From an uncultured Woeseiaceae bacterium (GTDB lineage: Bacteria; Pseudomonadota; Gammaproteobacteria; Steroidobacterales; Woeseiaceae), in assembly GCA_947259285.1 (NCBI GenBank), contig CAMYMR010000005.1, positions 1 to 64,000 on the forward strand: a DNA stretch of 64,000 nt. Direction: 5' to 3'. The translations under genes and the position numbers were made by a program. Shown here piece by piece: positions 17,805 through 28,616 of the stretch. Below the pieces are notes generated by a model that was given only the letters and a program-made list of their open reading frames with translations, searched no databases and was not told where the DNA came from. Position 1 is the stretch's first letter, and every line of letters starts with the position of its first letter.

Positions 17805-18008
17805 ATGCAAGGACCAACTTCAGCCGAAAGTCAGGACCGGAGCAACAGGCCTTTATCGCCGTGCATTCTGATCTGTACACTGGATGACGATAAAGTCTGC
17901 CTTGGCTGCGGCCGCAGCCTCGAGCAAATATCGAGTTGGGCACTGATGAGCAAGGACGAGCAATGGGCAGTTGTCGACCAGCTTTCGCGGCGCAAGAACG
18001 ACGATTGA
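17805..18008 (+). CDS. DUF1289 family small cysteine protein
   Basis: 67 residues. SPCILICTLDD, then CLGCGRSLEQISSW and a final RRK tail fit DUF1289, which has four conserved cysteines that could bind metal. The function is unknown. A TATAAT lies at 17796-17801, only 3 nt before the ATG; as a promoter it would imply a leaderless or near-leaderless transcript. It precedes the BON lipoprotein by 34 bp. Confidence 0.83.
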   Translation: MQGPTSAESQDRSNRPLSPCILICTLDDDKVCLGCGRSLEQISSWALMSKDEQWAVVDQLSRRKNDD

Positions 18009-18042
18009 CGTTACAATCGCCGTTTCACGCTGGAGATTAGCA

Positions 18043-18390
18043 ATGCGAACTTTGACGGTCCTGGTCGTTAGCCTGGTAATCTGCGGCTGCACGTCGATGA
18101 TGGTCGGCGGCGGGGCGACCGGCGGCTATCAGGTTGACAGGGAAGAACGGTCGGCCGGCGTGGTCGCCTCTGACTCGGCGATTACGACGAAGATCAAGGG
18201 CAAATACGCCGCGGACTCGGTGGTCAGCGTGTTCAATATTGGGGTCCGCACCTGGGAGGGCACGGTTACGCTTTCGGGAACAGTGGGCAGCTATATTGCC
18301 CGGGATCATGCAGAATCGATCGCAAGATCGACCGGCGGCGTGAAGGCCGTCAATAATCACATTGTGATCGCGGATCGAAGCGCGAGATAA
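18043..18390 (+). CDS. BON-domain lipoprotein
   Basis: 115 residues from the ATG at 18043, preceded by GGAG. A short hydrophobic signal ends in the lipobox VICGC (Cys17-18 region), so the protein is lipid-anchored. One BON domain fills the rest (DSAITTKIKGKYAADSV, then GTVTLSGTVGSYIARDHAE and GGVKAVNNHIVI). Relatives such as OsmY and DolP stabilise the envelope under osmotic stress. It is flanked by DUF1289 and glutaredoxin genes on the same strand. Confidence 0.88.
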   Translation: MRTLTVLVVSLVICGCTSMMVGGGATGGYQVDREERSAGVVASDSAITTKIKGKYAADSVVSVFNIGVRTWEGTVTLSGTVGSYIARDHAESIARSTGGVKAVNNHIVIADRSAR

Positions 18391-18465
18391 TTCGCCAGAG
18401 ACTATTGAAACGGTTGATAGCGGCCAAATGTAAGGTGGCTGTCACGACAGATACAGGTAAAAGAC

Positions 18466-18774
18466 GTGGATGTAAAAAGCAGAATCGAAGCACAGCTTGG
18501 GTCGCACGAAGTGCTTCTCTACATGAAAGGGACACCCGACTTTCCGCAGTGCGGATTTTCCGGGCAGACGGTTGCCGCGCTGAACGCGGTGGGCAAGCCA
18601 TACTCGTACGTCAACATTTTCGAGGACCCCGAAGTCCGCGAAGGCCTGAAGGAGTACTCGAACTGGCCGACCTTCCCACAGCTCTATGTCAAGGGCGAAC
18701 TGATTGGTGGCTGCGATATCGTTATCGAAATGTACCAGTCCGGCGAGTTGCAGAAACTTTTAGAGTCCGTCTGA
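18466..18774 (+). CDS. grxD: Monothiol glutaredoxin, Grx4 family
   Basis: 102 residues from a GTG start. The single-cysteine active site CGFS is at residues 29-32, with LYMKGTPDFPQ before it and the TFPQLYVKGELIGGCDIV glutathione-binding stretch after it. Such proteins carry and deliver iron-sulfur clusters in the cytoplasm. It is convergent with rnt (9 bp between stops); grxD and rnt are also neighbours in E. coli, which supports both calls. Confidence 0.95.
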   Translation: MDVKSRIEAQLGSHEVLLYMKGTPDFPQCGFSGQTVAALNAVGKPYSYVNIFEDPEVREGLKEYSNWPTFPQLYVKGELIGGCDIVIEMYQSGELQKLLESV

Positions 18775-18783
18775 TCCATCGTG

Positions 18784-19425
18784 TTACGGCTGCGGGGGTG
18801 CGTATTTGAGCGCCGCCTCAAAAATATCACGGTAGCGATTGACGGCTTCACAAAACAGGTCTGCCGTCACCTCCGCGTCATAGGATGCCGAATGCGCCTG
18901 GCTCTCGTCCCAATTCATTCCTGCTGCAATGGCAGCCCTGGCGAGCACGGTCTGACCGAACGCGATGCCGCACAGCGTCGCCGTATCGAAGCAGCTGAAA
19001 GGATGAAACGGATTGCGCTTTATCGCCGATCGTTCGACGGCCTGATTTAGAAAGCCAAGATCGAAATGGGCGTTATGGCCCACCAGGATTGCACGACTGC
19101 AACGGTTTTCGCGCACAGCGCGCCGTACCTCCCGAAAAGTTCTATGTAATGCGTCACGCTCGTCGATCGCGGGGCGCAGCGGGTGGTACGGATCGATACC
19201 ATTTACGGCGAGCGATGCGGCCTCGAGATTGGCACCATCGAACGGTTTGATGTGGTAGCGAATCGTCTCGTCGCGTTTGAAGAGCCCTTCGGAATCGAAC
19301 GACAAAAATACCGTGGCGATCTCGAGCAGGGCATCTGTCTTTGCGTTGAATCCCCCGGTCTCCACGTCAACGACCACAGGCAGAAAACCGCGAAAGCGGT
19401 CTGCCAATCGAATGTCGTCAGTCAC
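18784..19425 (-). CDS. rnt: Ribonuclease T
   Basis: 213 residues of the DEDD exonuclease superfamily. Acidic catalytic residues lie in VVDVETGGFNAKTDALLEIA (Asp20, Glu22), in GHNAHFDLGF and in HSASYDAEVTA, the last including the catalytic His. RFRGFLPVV at the start and ERSAIKRNPFHPFSCFDTA are diagnostic of RNase T, which trims tRNA 3' ends and matures 5S and 23S rRNA. The length matches the E. coli enzyme (215). Confidence 0.96.
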   Translation of the reverse strand: MTDDIRLADRFRGFLPVVVDVETGGFNAKTDALLEIATVFLSFDSEGLFKRDETIRYHIKPFDGANLEAASLAVNGIDPYHPLRPAIDERDALHRTFREVRRAVRENRCSRAILVGHNAHFDLGFLNQAVERSAIKRNPFHPFSCFDTATLCGIAFGQTVLARAAIAAGMNWDESQAHSASYDAEVTADLFCEAVNRYRDIFEAALKYAPPQP

Positions 19426-19488
19426 GTGTGTTCTGTCCGGTATGTTCGTGTCGTTTCAGCGCGTCTGTTCAAGTGTGTTGGAAAGACA

Positions 19489-20997
19489 CTAGTCTGCCTT
19501 GAGCAGATTCTCGTCAAGGATGACACTCATCGTGTACCGCACGCCAAAGCCAGTGAACTTCGATCCGACATGCGCAAGGCCTTTCGGCGAATTCTCGGCG
19601 GCGCTCAGATCCATATGAACCCACGGAACGTCGTTTTCGATGAACTCGGCCAGGAAGCTTCCGGCGAGGATATGGTCGCCGAATCCGTTCGGCGAGCACT
19701 GCTTCAGATCTGCCGTGTCGCTCTTCAGGTCTTCCAGAAATTCTTTGCCAATAGGGAACGGCCAGACCCGTTCTCCGGTATTCACGCCGATCCTTTTCAA
19801 CTGAGGGTGGAGTTCCGGTCGGTTGGTGAAAACCCCGGAATAGCGCTTCGTTACTGCGTTGATACACGCACCCGTGAGAGTCGCGTAGTCGAAGATGATG
19901 CCAGGGTGCTCCCGGCTCGCCAGCACCAGCGCATCCGCGAGTGCCATGCGGCCCTCGGCGTCGGTATGAATCGTCTGAATGGTCTTGCCGTTGGCTGCGG
20001 TAACTACGTCCTGGGACTTGTACGCTTTGGGGCCAGTTCTGTTCTCCGTGAGAGCCAACCAGCAGTCGACCGCGATGGGCAGCTTGAGATCCGATATTGC
20101 CAGGAATGTCCCTAGCGCAACTGCGCTGCCCTGCATATCCCCGTGCATGTCCAACATCGACTGGAACGGTTTGAGGTTGGTTCCTCCCGTGTCAAAGATT
20201 ATGCCCTTTCCGACAAGACAAAGATCGGCGTTGCCTTTCTTGTTTTCAGGCCGATAGCGAAGGTGCACGATACACGCGCTGTCATCTTCGTTGCCCCTCG
20301 CCACGGCCAGGAAAGCGCCCGCGCTGAGTAGCTCCAGGTCCTTGATGCCGAGCCGTTTGTACTGCCAGCCATGTTCTTTGGCCAGTTGCTTCACGAGGTT
20401 TGCGTAGCGGGTAGCGTCGAGCAAGTTAGGCGGCAGCGTGGTGAGCCAACGCGCCAGGTTATTGCCTTTTGCCTCGGCCTGCGTTCGATGGGTATCGAGC
20501 GGAGTATCGAGACCCAATAGCCGGATACTTTTGATCTTTCCGGGTGTCGCCTTCTTCTTGAACGCCGGCAGCGTGAAAGCCGCGGCCAGTGCCGCGGCAA
20601 TAACATTGTTGACTAGTGTTGCCTGATCATCGGACTTGAATCCGACCGCGCAAATGCCAAGGCTGCCTGCTTTCTGGTTGGTTGCGGCAGCAACCAGTTT
20701 GCGGCCGAGCGTCAACTGCTCAAATGTGCTGCTGGTCGCCGCGATGGATCCCGCGACAACCAGGGTCTGCTTCTTGTTATTGAGGCGCGTCGAAAATGCG
20801 GGCGTCGAGCCGGCCTTGTGTTTGCGAAGCACGGCCTGCAATTTCTTACCTTCCGGAAGGCGTTTAAAATGAGCGGCAGTCGGGCGGGCCGGTAGTATCA
20901 ACAGTAACTGATCGACCGAGTCCAGCGTCTTTGCGGTGACACGACCGGTGGTCTGGAAGATACGGATATCATGTATTCGAGGAGCAACAGTAGTCAT
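19489..20997 (-). CDS. M17 family leucyl aminopeptidase
   Basis: 502 residues from the ATG at 20997, which is preferred over an upstream in-frame start at 21039. The C-terminal half holds the two-metal catalytic site: VGKGIIFDTGGTNLKP (both Lys and the first Asp), the DMHGDMQGSA helix, and TDAEGRMALADAL with the Asp-Glu-Arg set. The signature normally begins NTDAEGR; here it begins HTDAEGR. The N-terminal region is divergent from E. coli PepA, so this belongs to a separate M17 branch. It should release N-terminal residues from peptides in the cytoplasm. It is divergent from aceE. Confidence 0.9.
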   Translation of the reverse strand: MTTVAPRIHDIRIFQTTGRVTAKTLDSVDQLLLILPARPTAAHFKRLPEGKKLQAVLRKHKAGSTPAFSTRLNNKKQTLVVAGSIAATSSTFEQLTLGRKLVAAATNQKAGSLGICAVGFKSDDQATLVNNVIAAALAAAFTLPAFKKKATPGKIKSIRLLGLDTPLDTHRTQAEAKGNNLARWLTTLPPNLLDATRYANLVKQLAKEHGWQYKRLGIKDLELLSAGAFLAVARGNEDDSACIVHLRYRPENKKGNADLCLVGKGIIFDTGGTNLKPFQSMLDMHGDMQGSAVALGTFLAISDLKLPIAVDCWLALTENRTGPKAYKSQDVVTAANGKTIQTIHTDAEGRMALADALVLASREHPGIIFDYATLTGACINAVTKRYSGVFTNRPELHPQLKRIGVNTGERVWPFPIGKEFLEDLKSDTADLKQCSPNGFGDHILAGSFLAEFIENDVPWVHMDLSAAENSPKGLAHVGSKFTGFGVRYTMSVILDENLLKAD

Positions 20998-21171
20998 ACG
21001 ATTCAAATCTCCGCCGTGAACTTGACGCTCAGGGCACAAACCCCGAAGATGTCGGCCGCAATAATAATTCGCACGGTCCGGTGCAATGAAGCGATGATCC
21101 TAGCAGGACGCTTCACGTAATTCACGCGACAGGTCGGGCAGTGTCCCCGGTAATCGCGTGGTGGACGATAT

Positions 21172-23835
<2,664 letters not shown>

Positions 23836-23852
23836 GCCACTCGGGAGCGCTG

Positions 23853-25487
23853 ATGGCGAATACGATCGACATAGTGGTTCCGGATCTCGGTGATTTCGAA
23901 AATGTCGAAATTATCGAGGTTCTGGTATCGCCCGGTGACTCCGTCGAACGTGAAGATGGGCTCATTACACTCGAGACCGACAAAGCGTCTTTTGACGTAC
24001 CGGCGCCCGACAGCGGGGTAATCGAGTCGTTGACGGTTGCCGTTGGCGACGCCGTCTCTACGGGCGACGTCATCGGCAAGCTCGGTGTGCAGGCGAGCGA
24101 CACCGACGTCGACACGCCGGCGACGACGCCTCCCGCGACCGACGATACAACGGCAACGGCCGCGTCGGCGGGTGAGAAGACGACGTCAGGCGGCAGGCAG
24201 ACCCTGGTCGTGCCCGACCTGGGTGACTTTGAGGATGTCGAGGTCATCGAAGTCCTTATCTCGGAAGGCGATGTCGTCGAGGTTGAGGATCCGTTGGTCA
24301 CGCTTGAGACGGACAAAGCCAGCATGGATGTTCCGGCGGTAGTCGCGGGCACCATCGAGTCGGTCCTGGTCGAGGTTGGTGACAAGATCTCTGCCGGCGC
24401 GTCGCTGGCAATCGTCGATGTAATTGTCGATGCCGTCGGCGAGGAGCAGCCGGCTGCCATGCCGCAAGCGACGGAGACCAAAGCGCCGCCGGCGGCGGAA
24501 TCAGCGAGCCAGGCTCCTGCGCGGCCCCAACCGGCGGCGCCACCGAACGATCTGCCAGCTATCCAGGAATCCGGCTTCGCCAAAGCACACGCGAGCCCGT
24601 CGGTTCGAAAACTGGCTCGCGAGCTCGGTGTCAACCTCGTTCAGGTCAAGGGGAGCGGCGCGAAGAGTCGCATTCTGCACGACGACGTTAAAGCCTTTGT
24701 GAAGTCGATCCTTACGGGGCAGTCGCCTTCGCCCGCGGGTGGTGGACTGCCGAAAACCCCGACGGTCGACTTTGCCAAGTACGGCGAGGTCGATGTTCAG
24801 CCGCTAACGCGTATTCAGAAGATTTCGGGACCAAGGCTACAGGCCAGCTGGATTAACCTGCCACACGTCACGCAGCATGACCTGGCCGACATCACGGAAA
24901 TGGAGAACAGACGGCAGGTACTGAAGGGACCTGCGAAAGAACGTGGTATCGGCTTAACGCCGCTGGCGTTCGTCATGAAGGCCTGTGTTGCGGCGCTCGA
25001 AGAATTTCCACGAGTGAACTCATCGTTGTCCGAGGACGGCAGCAGCCTGGTATTCAAGAAATATTGTCATCTCGGTTTCGCCGCGGATACCGATCAGGGT
25101 CTGATGGTTCCGGTTATTCGCGACGCTGACAAGAAAGATATCTACGAAATTGCAAAGGAGCTCGGCGAGCTGTCGGCGCTGGCTCGTGAAGGCAAGTTGA
25201 AAGCCGTTAATTTGCAGGGTGCAACATTTACAATTTCGAGTTTGGGCGGCATCGGAGGAACCGCGTTTACGCCCATCGTTAACGCGCCAGAGGTCGCTAT
25301 TCTGGGCGTTTCGCGTTCGTCGATGCAGCCGGTATGGACTGGCTCGAAGTTTGAGCCTCGATTGATGTTGCCCTTGTCTTTCTCTTACGACCATCGTGTC
25401 ATAGATGGCGCGCAGGCGGTTCGCTTCACGACCTTCCTTGGCCAACAGCTCGCTGACGTTGATTCCCTGTTGCAGGCGATACCCTAA
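23853..25487 (+). CDS. aceF: Pyruvate dehydrogenase E2, dihydrolipoyl acetyltransferase
   Basis: 544 residues, preceded by a GGGAG ribosome site. Two lipoyl domains come first, with swinging-arm lysines Lys44 (ETDKASFDVP) and Lys155 (ETDKASMDVP), joined by Ala/Pro/Thr-rich linkers. A peripheral subunit-binding domain (about 240-280: SPSVRKLARELGVNL) follows, then the acyltransferase core ending in SYDHRVIDG with catalytic His514 and Asp518. E. coli has three lipoyl domains; here E2 has two and a third sits on Lpd. It is immediately followed by lpdA. Confidence 0.98.
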   Translation: MANTIDIVVPDLGDFENVEIIEVLVSPGDSVEREDGLITLETDKASFDVPAPDSGVIESLTVAVGDAVSTGDVIGKLGVQASDTDVDTPATTPPATDDTTATAASAGEKTTSGGRQTLVVPDLGDFEDVEVIEVLISEGDVVEVEDPLVTLETDKASMDVPAVVAGTIESVLVEVGDKISAGASLAIVDVIVDAVGEEQPAAMPQATETKAPPAAESASQAPARPQPAAPPNDLPAIQESGFAKAHASPSVRKLARELGVNLVQVKGSGAKSRILHDDVKAFVKSILTGQSPSPAGGGLPKTPTVDFAKYGEVDVQPLTRIQKISGPRLQASWINLPHVTQHDLADITEMENRRQVLKGPAKERGIGLTPLAFVMKACVAALEEFPRVNSSLSEDGSSLVFKKYCHLGFAADTDQGLMVPVIRDADKKDIYEIAKELGELSALAREGKLKAVNLQGATFTISSLGGIGGTAFTPIVNAPEVAILGVSRSSMQPVWTGSKFEPRLMLPLSFSYDHRVIDGAQAVRFTTFLGQQLADVDSLLQAIP

Positions 25488-27215
25488 GTGGCTAAACAGC
25501 TGACGGTTCCGGACCTGGGAGACTTCGCCGACGTCGAGGTCATCGAGATCCTGGTTACGCCCGGGGACACGGTTGCAATCGAAGATCCGCTGGTCACGCT
25601 GGAGACTGATAAAGCGTCGATGGACATTCCATCGAGCCAGGCGGGCACAATCGTATCCGTCGATGTCAGCGTCGGCGACCGGGTATCGACGGGCACGCCG
25701 GTCGTAACGATCGAGGCCACATCGTCTGAGTCGGAAGTGCCGGAGGTGAGCACCCAGGAGACGCGAATCCTGGCGGCGTCTGACGATGCCGAAACCCGGA
25801 CGCACGCCGGTGATGCAACGCACGCGGCGCAGCTGGTCGTCATTGGTGCCGGTCCCGGCGGTTATACCGCGGCATTTCGTGCCGCGGACCTGGGTCTCGA
25901 CGTTATCCTGATTGAACGCTCGCCGACCCTGGGTGGCGTTTGCCTCAACGTTGGCTGTATTCCCTCGAAAGCGCTGCTGCATGCCGCGAAGGTCATTGAT
26001 GATGCCGAAGCCATGGCGGAGCACGGCGTTACGTTCGGCAAGCCGGAGATCGATGCCGAGAAACTCCGCGACTGGAAGAATCAGGTTGTCGGCAAGCTGA
26101 CCGGTGGCCTCTCGTCAATGGCGAAACAGCGCAAGGTCCGGGTCATTGAGGCAACAGCGACATTTGTCTCGGCAAACCGGCTTGCACTTGATAATGGCGA
26201 AACGGTCGACTTCGAGAAGTGCATCATTGCCGCCGGTTCGGAGCCTGCGATGTTACCGGGCCTGCCCGATGATCCGCGGATCGTGGATTCGACGGGCGCG
26301 CTGGAACTCGCGCCGCTGCCGCAGCGTCTGCTGGTCGTCGGCGGCGGTATTATCGGACTCGAGATGGCGTGTGTGTATAGCGCACTCGGAGTCGATGTCA
26401 GCGTAGTGGAGTTAACCGACTCACTGATGCCGGGCACCGATCCGGACCTGCTGCGCCCGTTCCTGAAGATTATCAAGCAGCGCTATGAAGCCATACTGGT
26501 CTCAACCAAGGTGACGAGCATGCGTGCCACGGTTCCGGGCATCGAAGTCAGCTTCGAAGGTGACAAAGCGCCTTCCGTCGGTGTTTACGACCGGGTGCTG
26601 GTCGCAATCGGGCGCAAGTCCAATGGCGGTCGGCTGGGCGCCGACAAGGCGGGTGTCGAAGTCGATCAGCGCGGAATCATCGCCGTCGACAAGCAAATGC
26701 GCACGAACGTGCCGCATATCTTTGCGATAGGCGATCTTGCGGGCGAACCGATGTTGGCGCACAAGGCCACGCATGAAGCCAAGGTTGCCGCGGAAGTGGC
26801 TGCGGGCGAGAAGAGTTACTTTGACGCAAGGACCATTCCATCCGTTGCTTATACGGACCCCGAAATTGCCTGGGTCGGACTGACCGAACTGCAGGCGAAA
26901 GCAGATGGCATCGAGTACGAGAAGGGACAGTTTCCATGGGCGGCCAGTGGCCGAGCGCTTGCACTCGGGCGCTCGGAGGGATTCACCAAGCTACTATTCG
27001 ATAAGAAGACGAAACGCGTGCTGGGTGGCGCCGTCGTCGGCCCCAATGCAGGCGACCTGATCGCGGAAATCGGACTCGCGGTTGAAATGGGCGCTGACGC
27101 CGCCGATGTCAGTCTGACCATCCATCCACATCCAACGCTGTCCGAGACCGTCGCACTCGCGGCCGAGGCGGTCGAGGGGACGCTGACAGACCTCTATATT
27201 CCGAAGAAGCGCTAG
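25488..27215 (+). CDS. lpdA: Dihydrolipoyl dehydrogenase with N-terminal lipoyl domain
   Basis: 575 residues, starting with GTG on the base after the aceF stop. Residues 1-80 are a lipoyl domain with lysine 42 (ETDKASMDIP), followed by a linker and then the flavoprotein: VVIGAGPGGYTAAFRAADLG binds FAD, Cys152 and Cys157 (GGVCLNVGCIPSK) form the redox disulfide, VVGGGIIGLEMA binds NAD, and HPHPTLSE near the C-terminus supplies the His-Glu pair. It reoxidises the lipoyl arms in the complex. The fused lipoyl domain is known from Neisseria and Alcaligenes-type Lpd. Confidence 0.97.
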   Translation: MAKQLTVPDLGDFADVEVIEILVTPGDTVAIEDPLVTLETDKASMDIPSSQAGTIVSVDVSVGDRVSTGTPVVTIEATSSESEVPEVSTQETRILAASDDAETRTHAGDATHAAQLVVIGAGPGGYTAAFRAADLGLDVILIERSPTLGGVCLNVGCIPSKALLHAAKVIDDAEAMAEHGVTFGKPEIDAEKLRDWKNQVVGKLTGGLSSMAKQRKVRVIEATATFVSANRLALDNGETVDFEKCIIAAGSEPAMLPGLPDDPRIVDSTGALELAPLPQRLLVVGGGIIGLEMACVYSALGVDVSVVELTDSLMPGTDPDLLRPFLKIIKQRYEAILVSTKVTSMRATVPGIEVSFEGDKAPSVGVYDRVLVAIGRKSNGGRLGADKAGVEVDQRGIIAVDKQMRTNVPHIFAIGDLAGEPMLAHKATHEAKVAAEVAAGEKSYFDARTIPSVAYTDPEIAWVGLTELQAKADGIEYEKGQFPWAASGRALALGRSEGFTKLLFDKKTKRVLGGAVVGPNAGDLIAEIGLAVEMGADAADVSLTIHPHPTLSETVALAAEAVEGTLTDLYIPKKR

Positions 27216-27220
27216 CCTGG

Positions 27221-28519
27221 CTATTGCATCAGGTTCGTGCGTTTCTCAATCCAATAGAAGAACATTCCGATGGCGATCAGGATCGACACGGCGATCCACG
27301 AATCAGCCTTCGATTGCATGAGCAGCCAGATACAGACTGCCAGGCCGACCACTGGGATCGAATAGCCGCCCTTCAGGCGATAGGCATTCTTCCGGACCTC
27401 GGGGCTCGCCTTTCGCCTTATTGCGGGCAGTGAAGCAATGCATATGAGATAGCCGAGCAGTCGTGCGACCGAACTTGCAACGGCCAGCTTCACGAAAGAG
27501 CCGGTAAGCGCGAGTACGAGCGCCATCCCACCCATGATCAAGATGCAGCGGTCGGGTGTGGCATAGCTGACGTGAATGTGACCGAACCACCGGGGCAAGA
27601 GTCGGTGCTCGGCCAACGAGAAGATAAGTCGCGGCGCCGCGATCATCGAGCTTGCGAGATTGCCGCCTATCGAAAAGACGGCGGCGAGCGTGATCGCGAA
27701 GGCGCCGAAAGAACCGGCAAGTACTCGGCCAACGTCGACCAACGTAGCACTTGCGTACTGATCCGGCGCAATGATCGAGACGAATACCAATACGATAAGG
27801 AAGTACAGGAGTCCTGTGGCGACAACTGTGCCCACGAGCGCCTTCGGTAACATGCTTCGCGGATTCGAGGTTTCTCCGGCCGTGACAGCGAGCGTCTCGA
27901 ATCCGACATACGCGTATATGAGCAACAGCGTGGTGCCTCCTAATTCATCAGCAATGAATGGGGCGCCTGGAAACAGTGAGCCGCCTGTAACATGCTGCAT
28001 TCCTATCAATACCAGCAGCAATAAAGGCGTGACTTTAAGTATCGTGAACACGCCCATGGTGCGTACGCCGTCCTTTACGCCGAGCACATTGGCCCATGTC
28101 AGGCCGACAGTAAGCACGCTAATGATGACGGCACGTGCGATGTCGCCGGCGAAAAAATCATTCAGCGATGCCAGGTAGGTCGCCATGACCGTGGCATTGG
28201 CGGCAAACGCCGTCATGCGAGCCAGATATATGACCCAACCAGTACTAAAGCCGGCCAGCGGTCCAAAAGCCTCTGTCGCATAAATTACGGGGCCGCCTGT
28301 CTTCTCGTAGTAGCTCGCGAGTTCCGCGAAGGTCAACACGACGGAGAGAAACAATACGCCGACCACGAGGAACAACCAGGGGCTCAGCAGTCCGGCGTTT
28401 ACGGCCACTTTTCCCGGCAGAGCAAAGATGCCGGCGCCGATCATTGAGTTGAGGACCAGGAACGAAGCGCCGAAGAAACCGATGTCCCGGCGAAGATGAC
28501 TTGCTTGGCTGGCTGGCAT
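27221..28519 (-). CDS. APC superfamily amino acid permease
   Basis: 432 residues with twelve predicted membrane helices. The first helix carries the family motif NSMIGAGIFALPG, where the GAG-type unwound segment binds the substrate carboxyl or amino group; helix 6 has YAYVGFETLAVTAGE. It should be an inner-membrane symporter or exchanger for an amino acid of unknown identity. It is convergent with lpdA (5 bp between stops) and stands downstream of the glutamate-synthase-like operon on the same strand, 97 bp away. Confidence 0.88.
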   Translation of the reverse strand: MPASQASHLRRDIGFFGASFLVLNSMIGAGIFALPGKVAVNAGLLSPWLFLVVGVLFLSVVLTFAELASYYEKTGGPVIYATEAFGPLAGFSTGWVIYLARMTAFAANATVMATYLASLNDFFAGDIARAVIISVLTVGLTWANVLGVKDGVRTMGVFTILKVTPLLLLVLIGMQHVTGGSLFPGAPFIADELGGTTLLLIYAYVGFETLAVTAGETSNPRSMLPKALVGTVVATGLLYFLIVLVFVSIIAPDQYASATLVDVGRVLAGSFGAFAITLAAVFSIGGNLASSMIAAPRLIFSLAEHRLLPRWFGHIHVSYATPDRCILIMGGMALVLALTGSFVKLAVASSVARLLGYLICIASLPAIRRKASPEVRKNAYRLKGGYSIPVVGLAVCIWLLMQSKADSWIAVSILIAIGMFFYWIEKRTNLMQ

Positions 28520-28616
28520 CGACCGATACTATCAGATGATCGCTCAGATCAGTTTCCCGCAACGGCCAGTAAAACGCGTTCTTCAGATATCGCTTCGGCT
28601 TGTTGGGGGGAACTGT

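Noticed and set aside
19183-20115. 310-codon plus-strand frame
   Set aside because: Shadow of the rnt and M17 genes on the other strand; high GC leaves long antisense frames.
25020-26024. 334-codon minus-strand frame
   Set aside because: Antisense to aceF and lpdA, which are certain; composition is that of a shadow.
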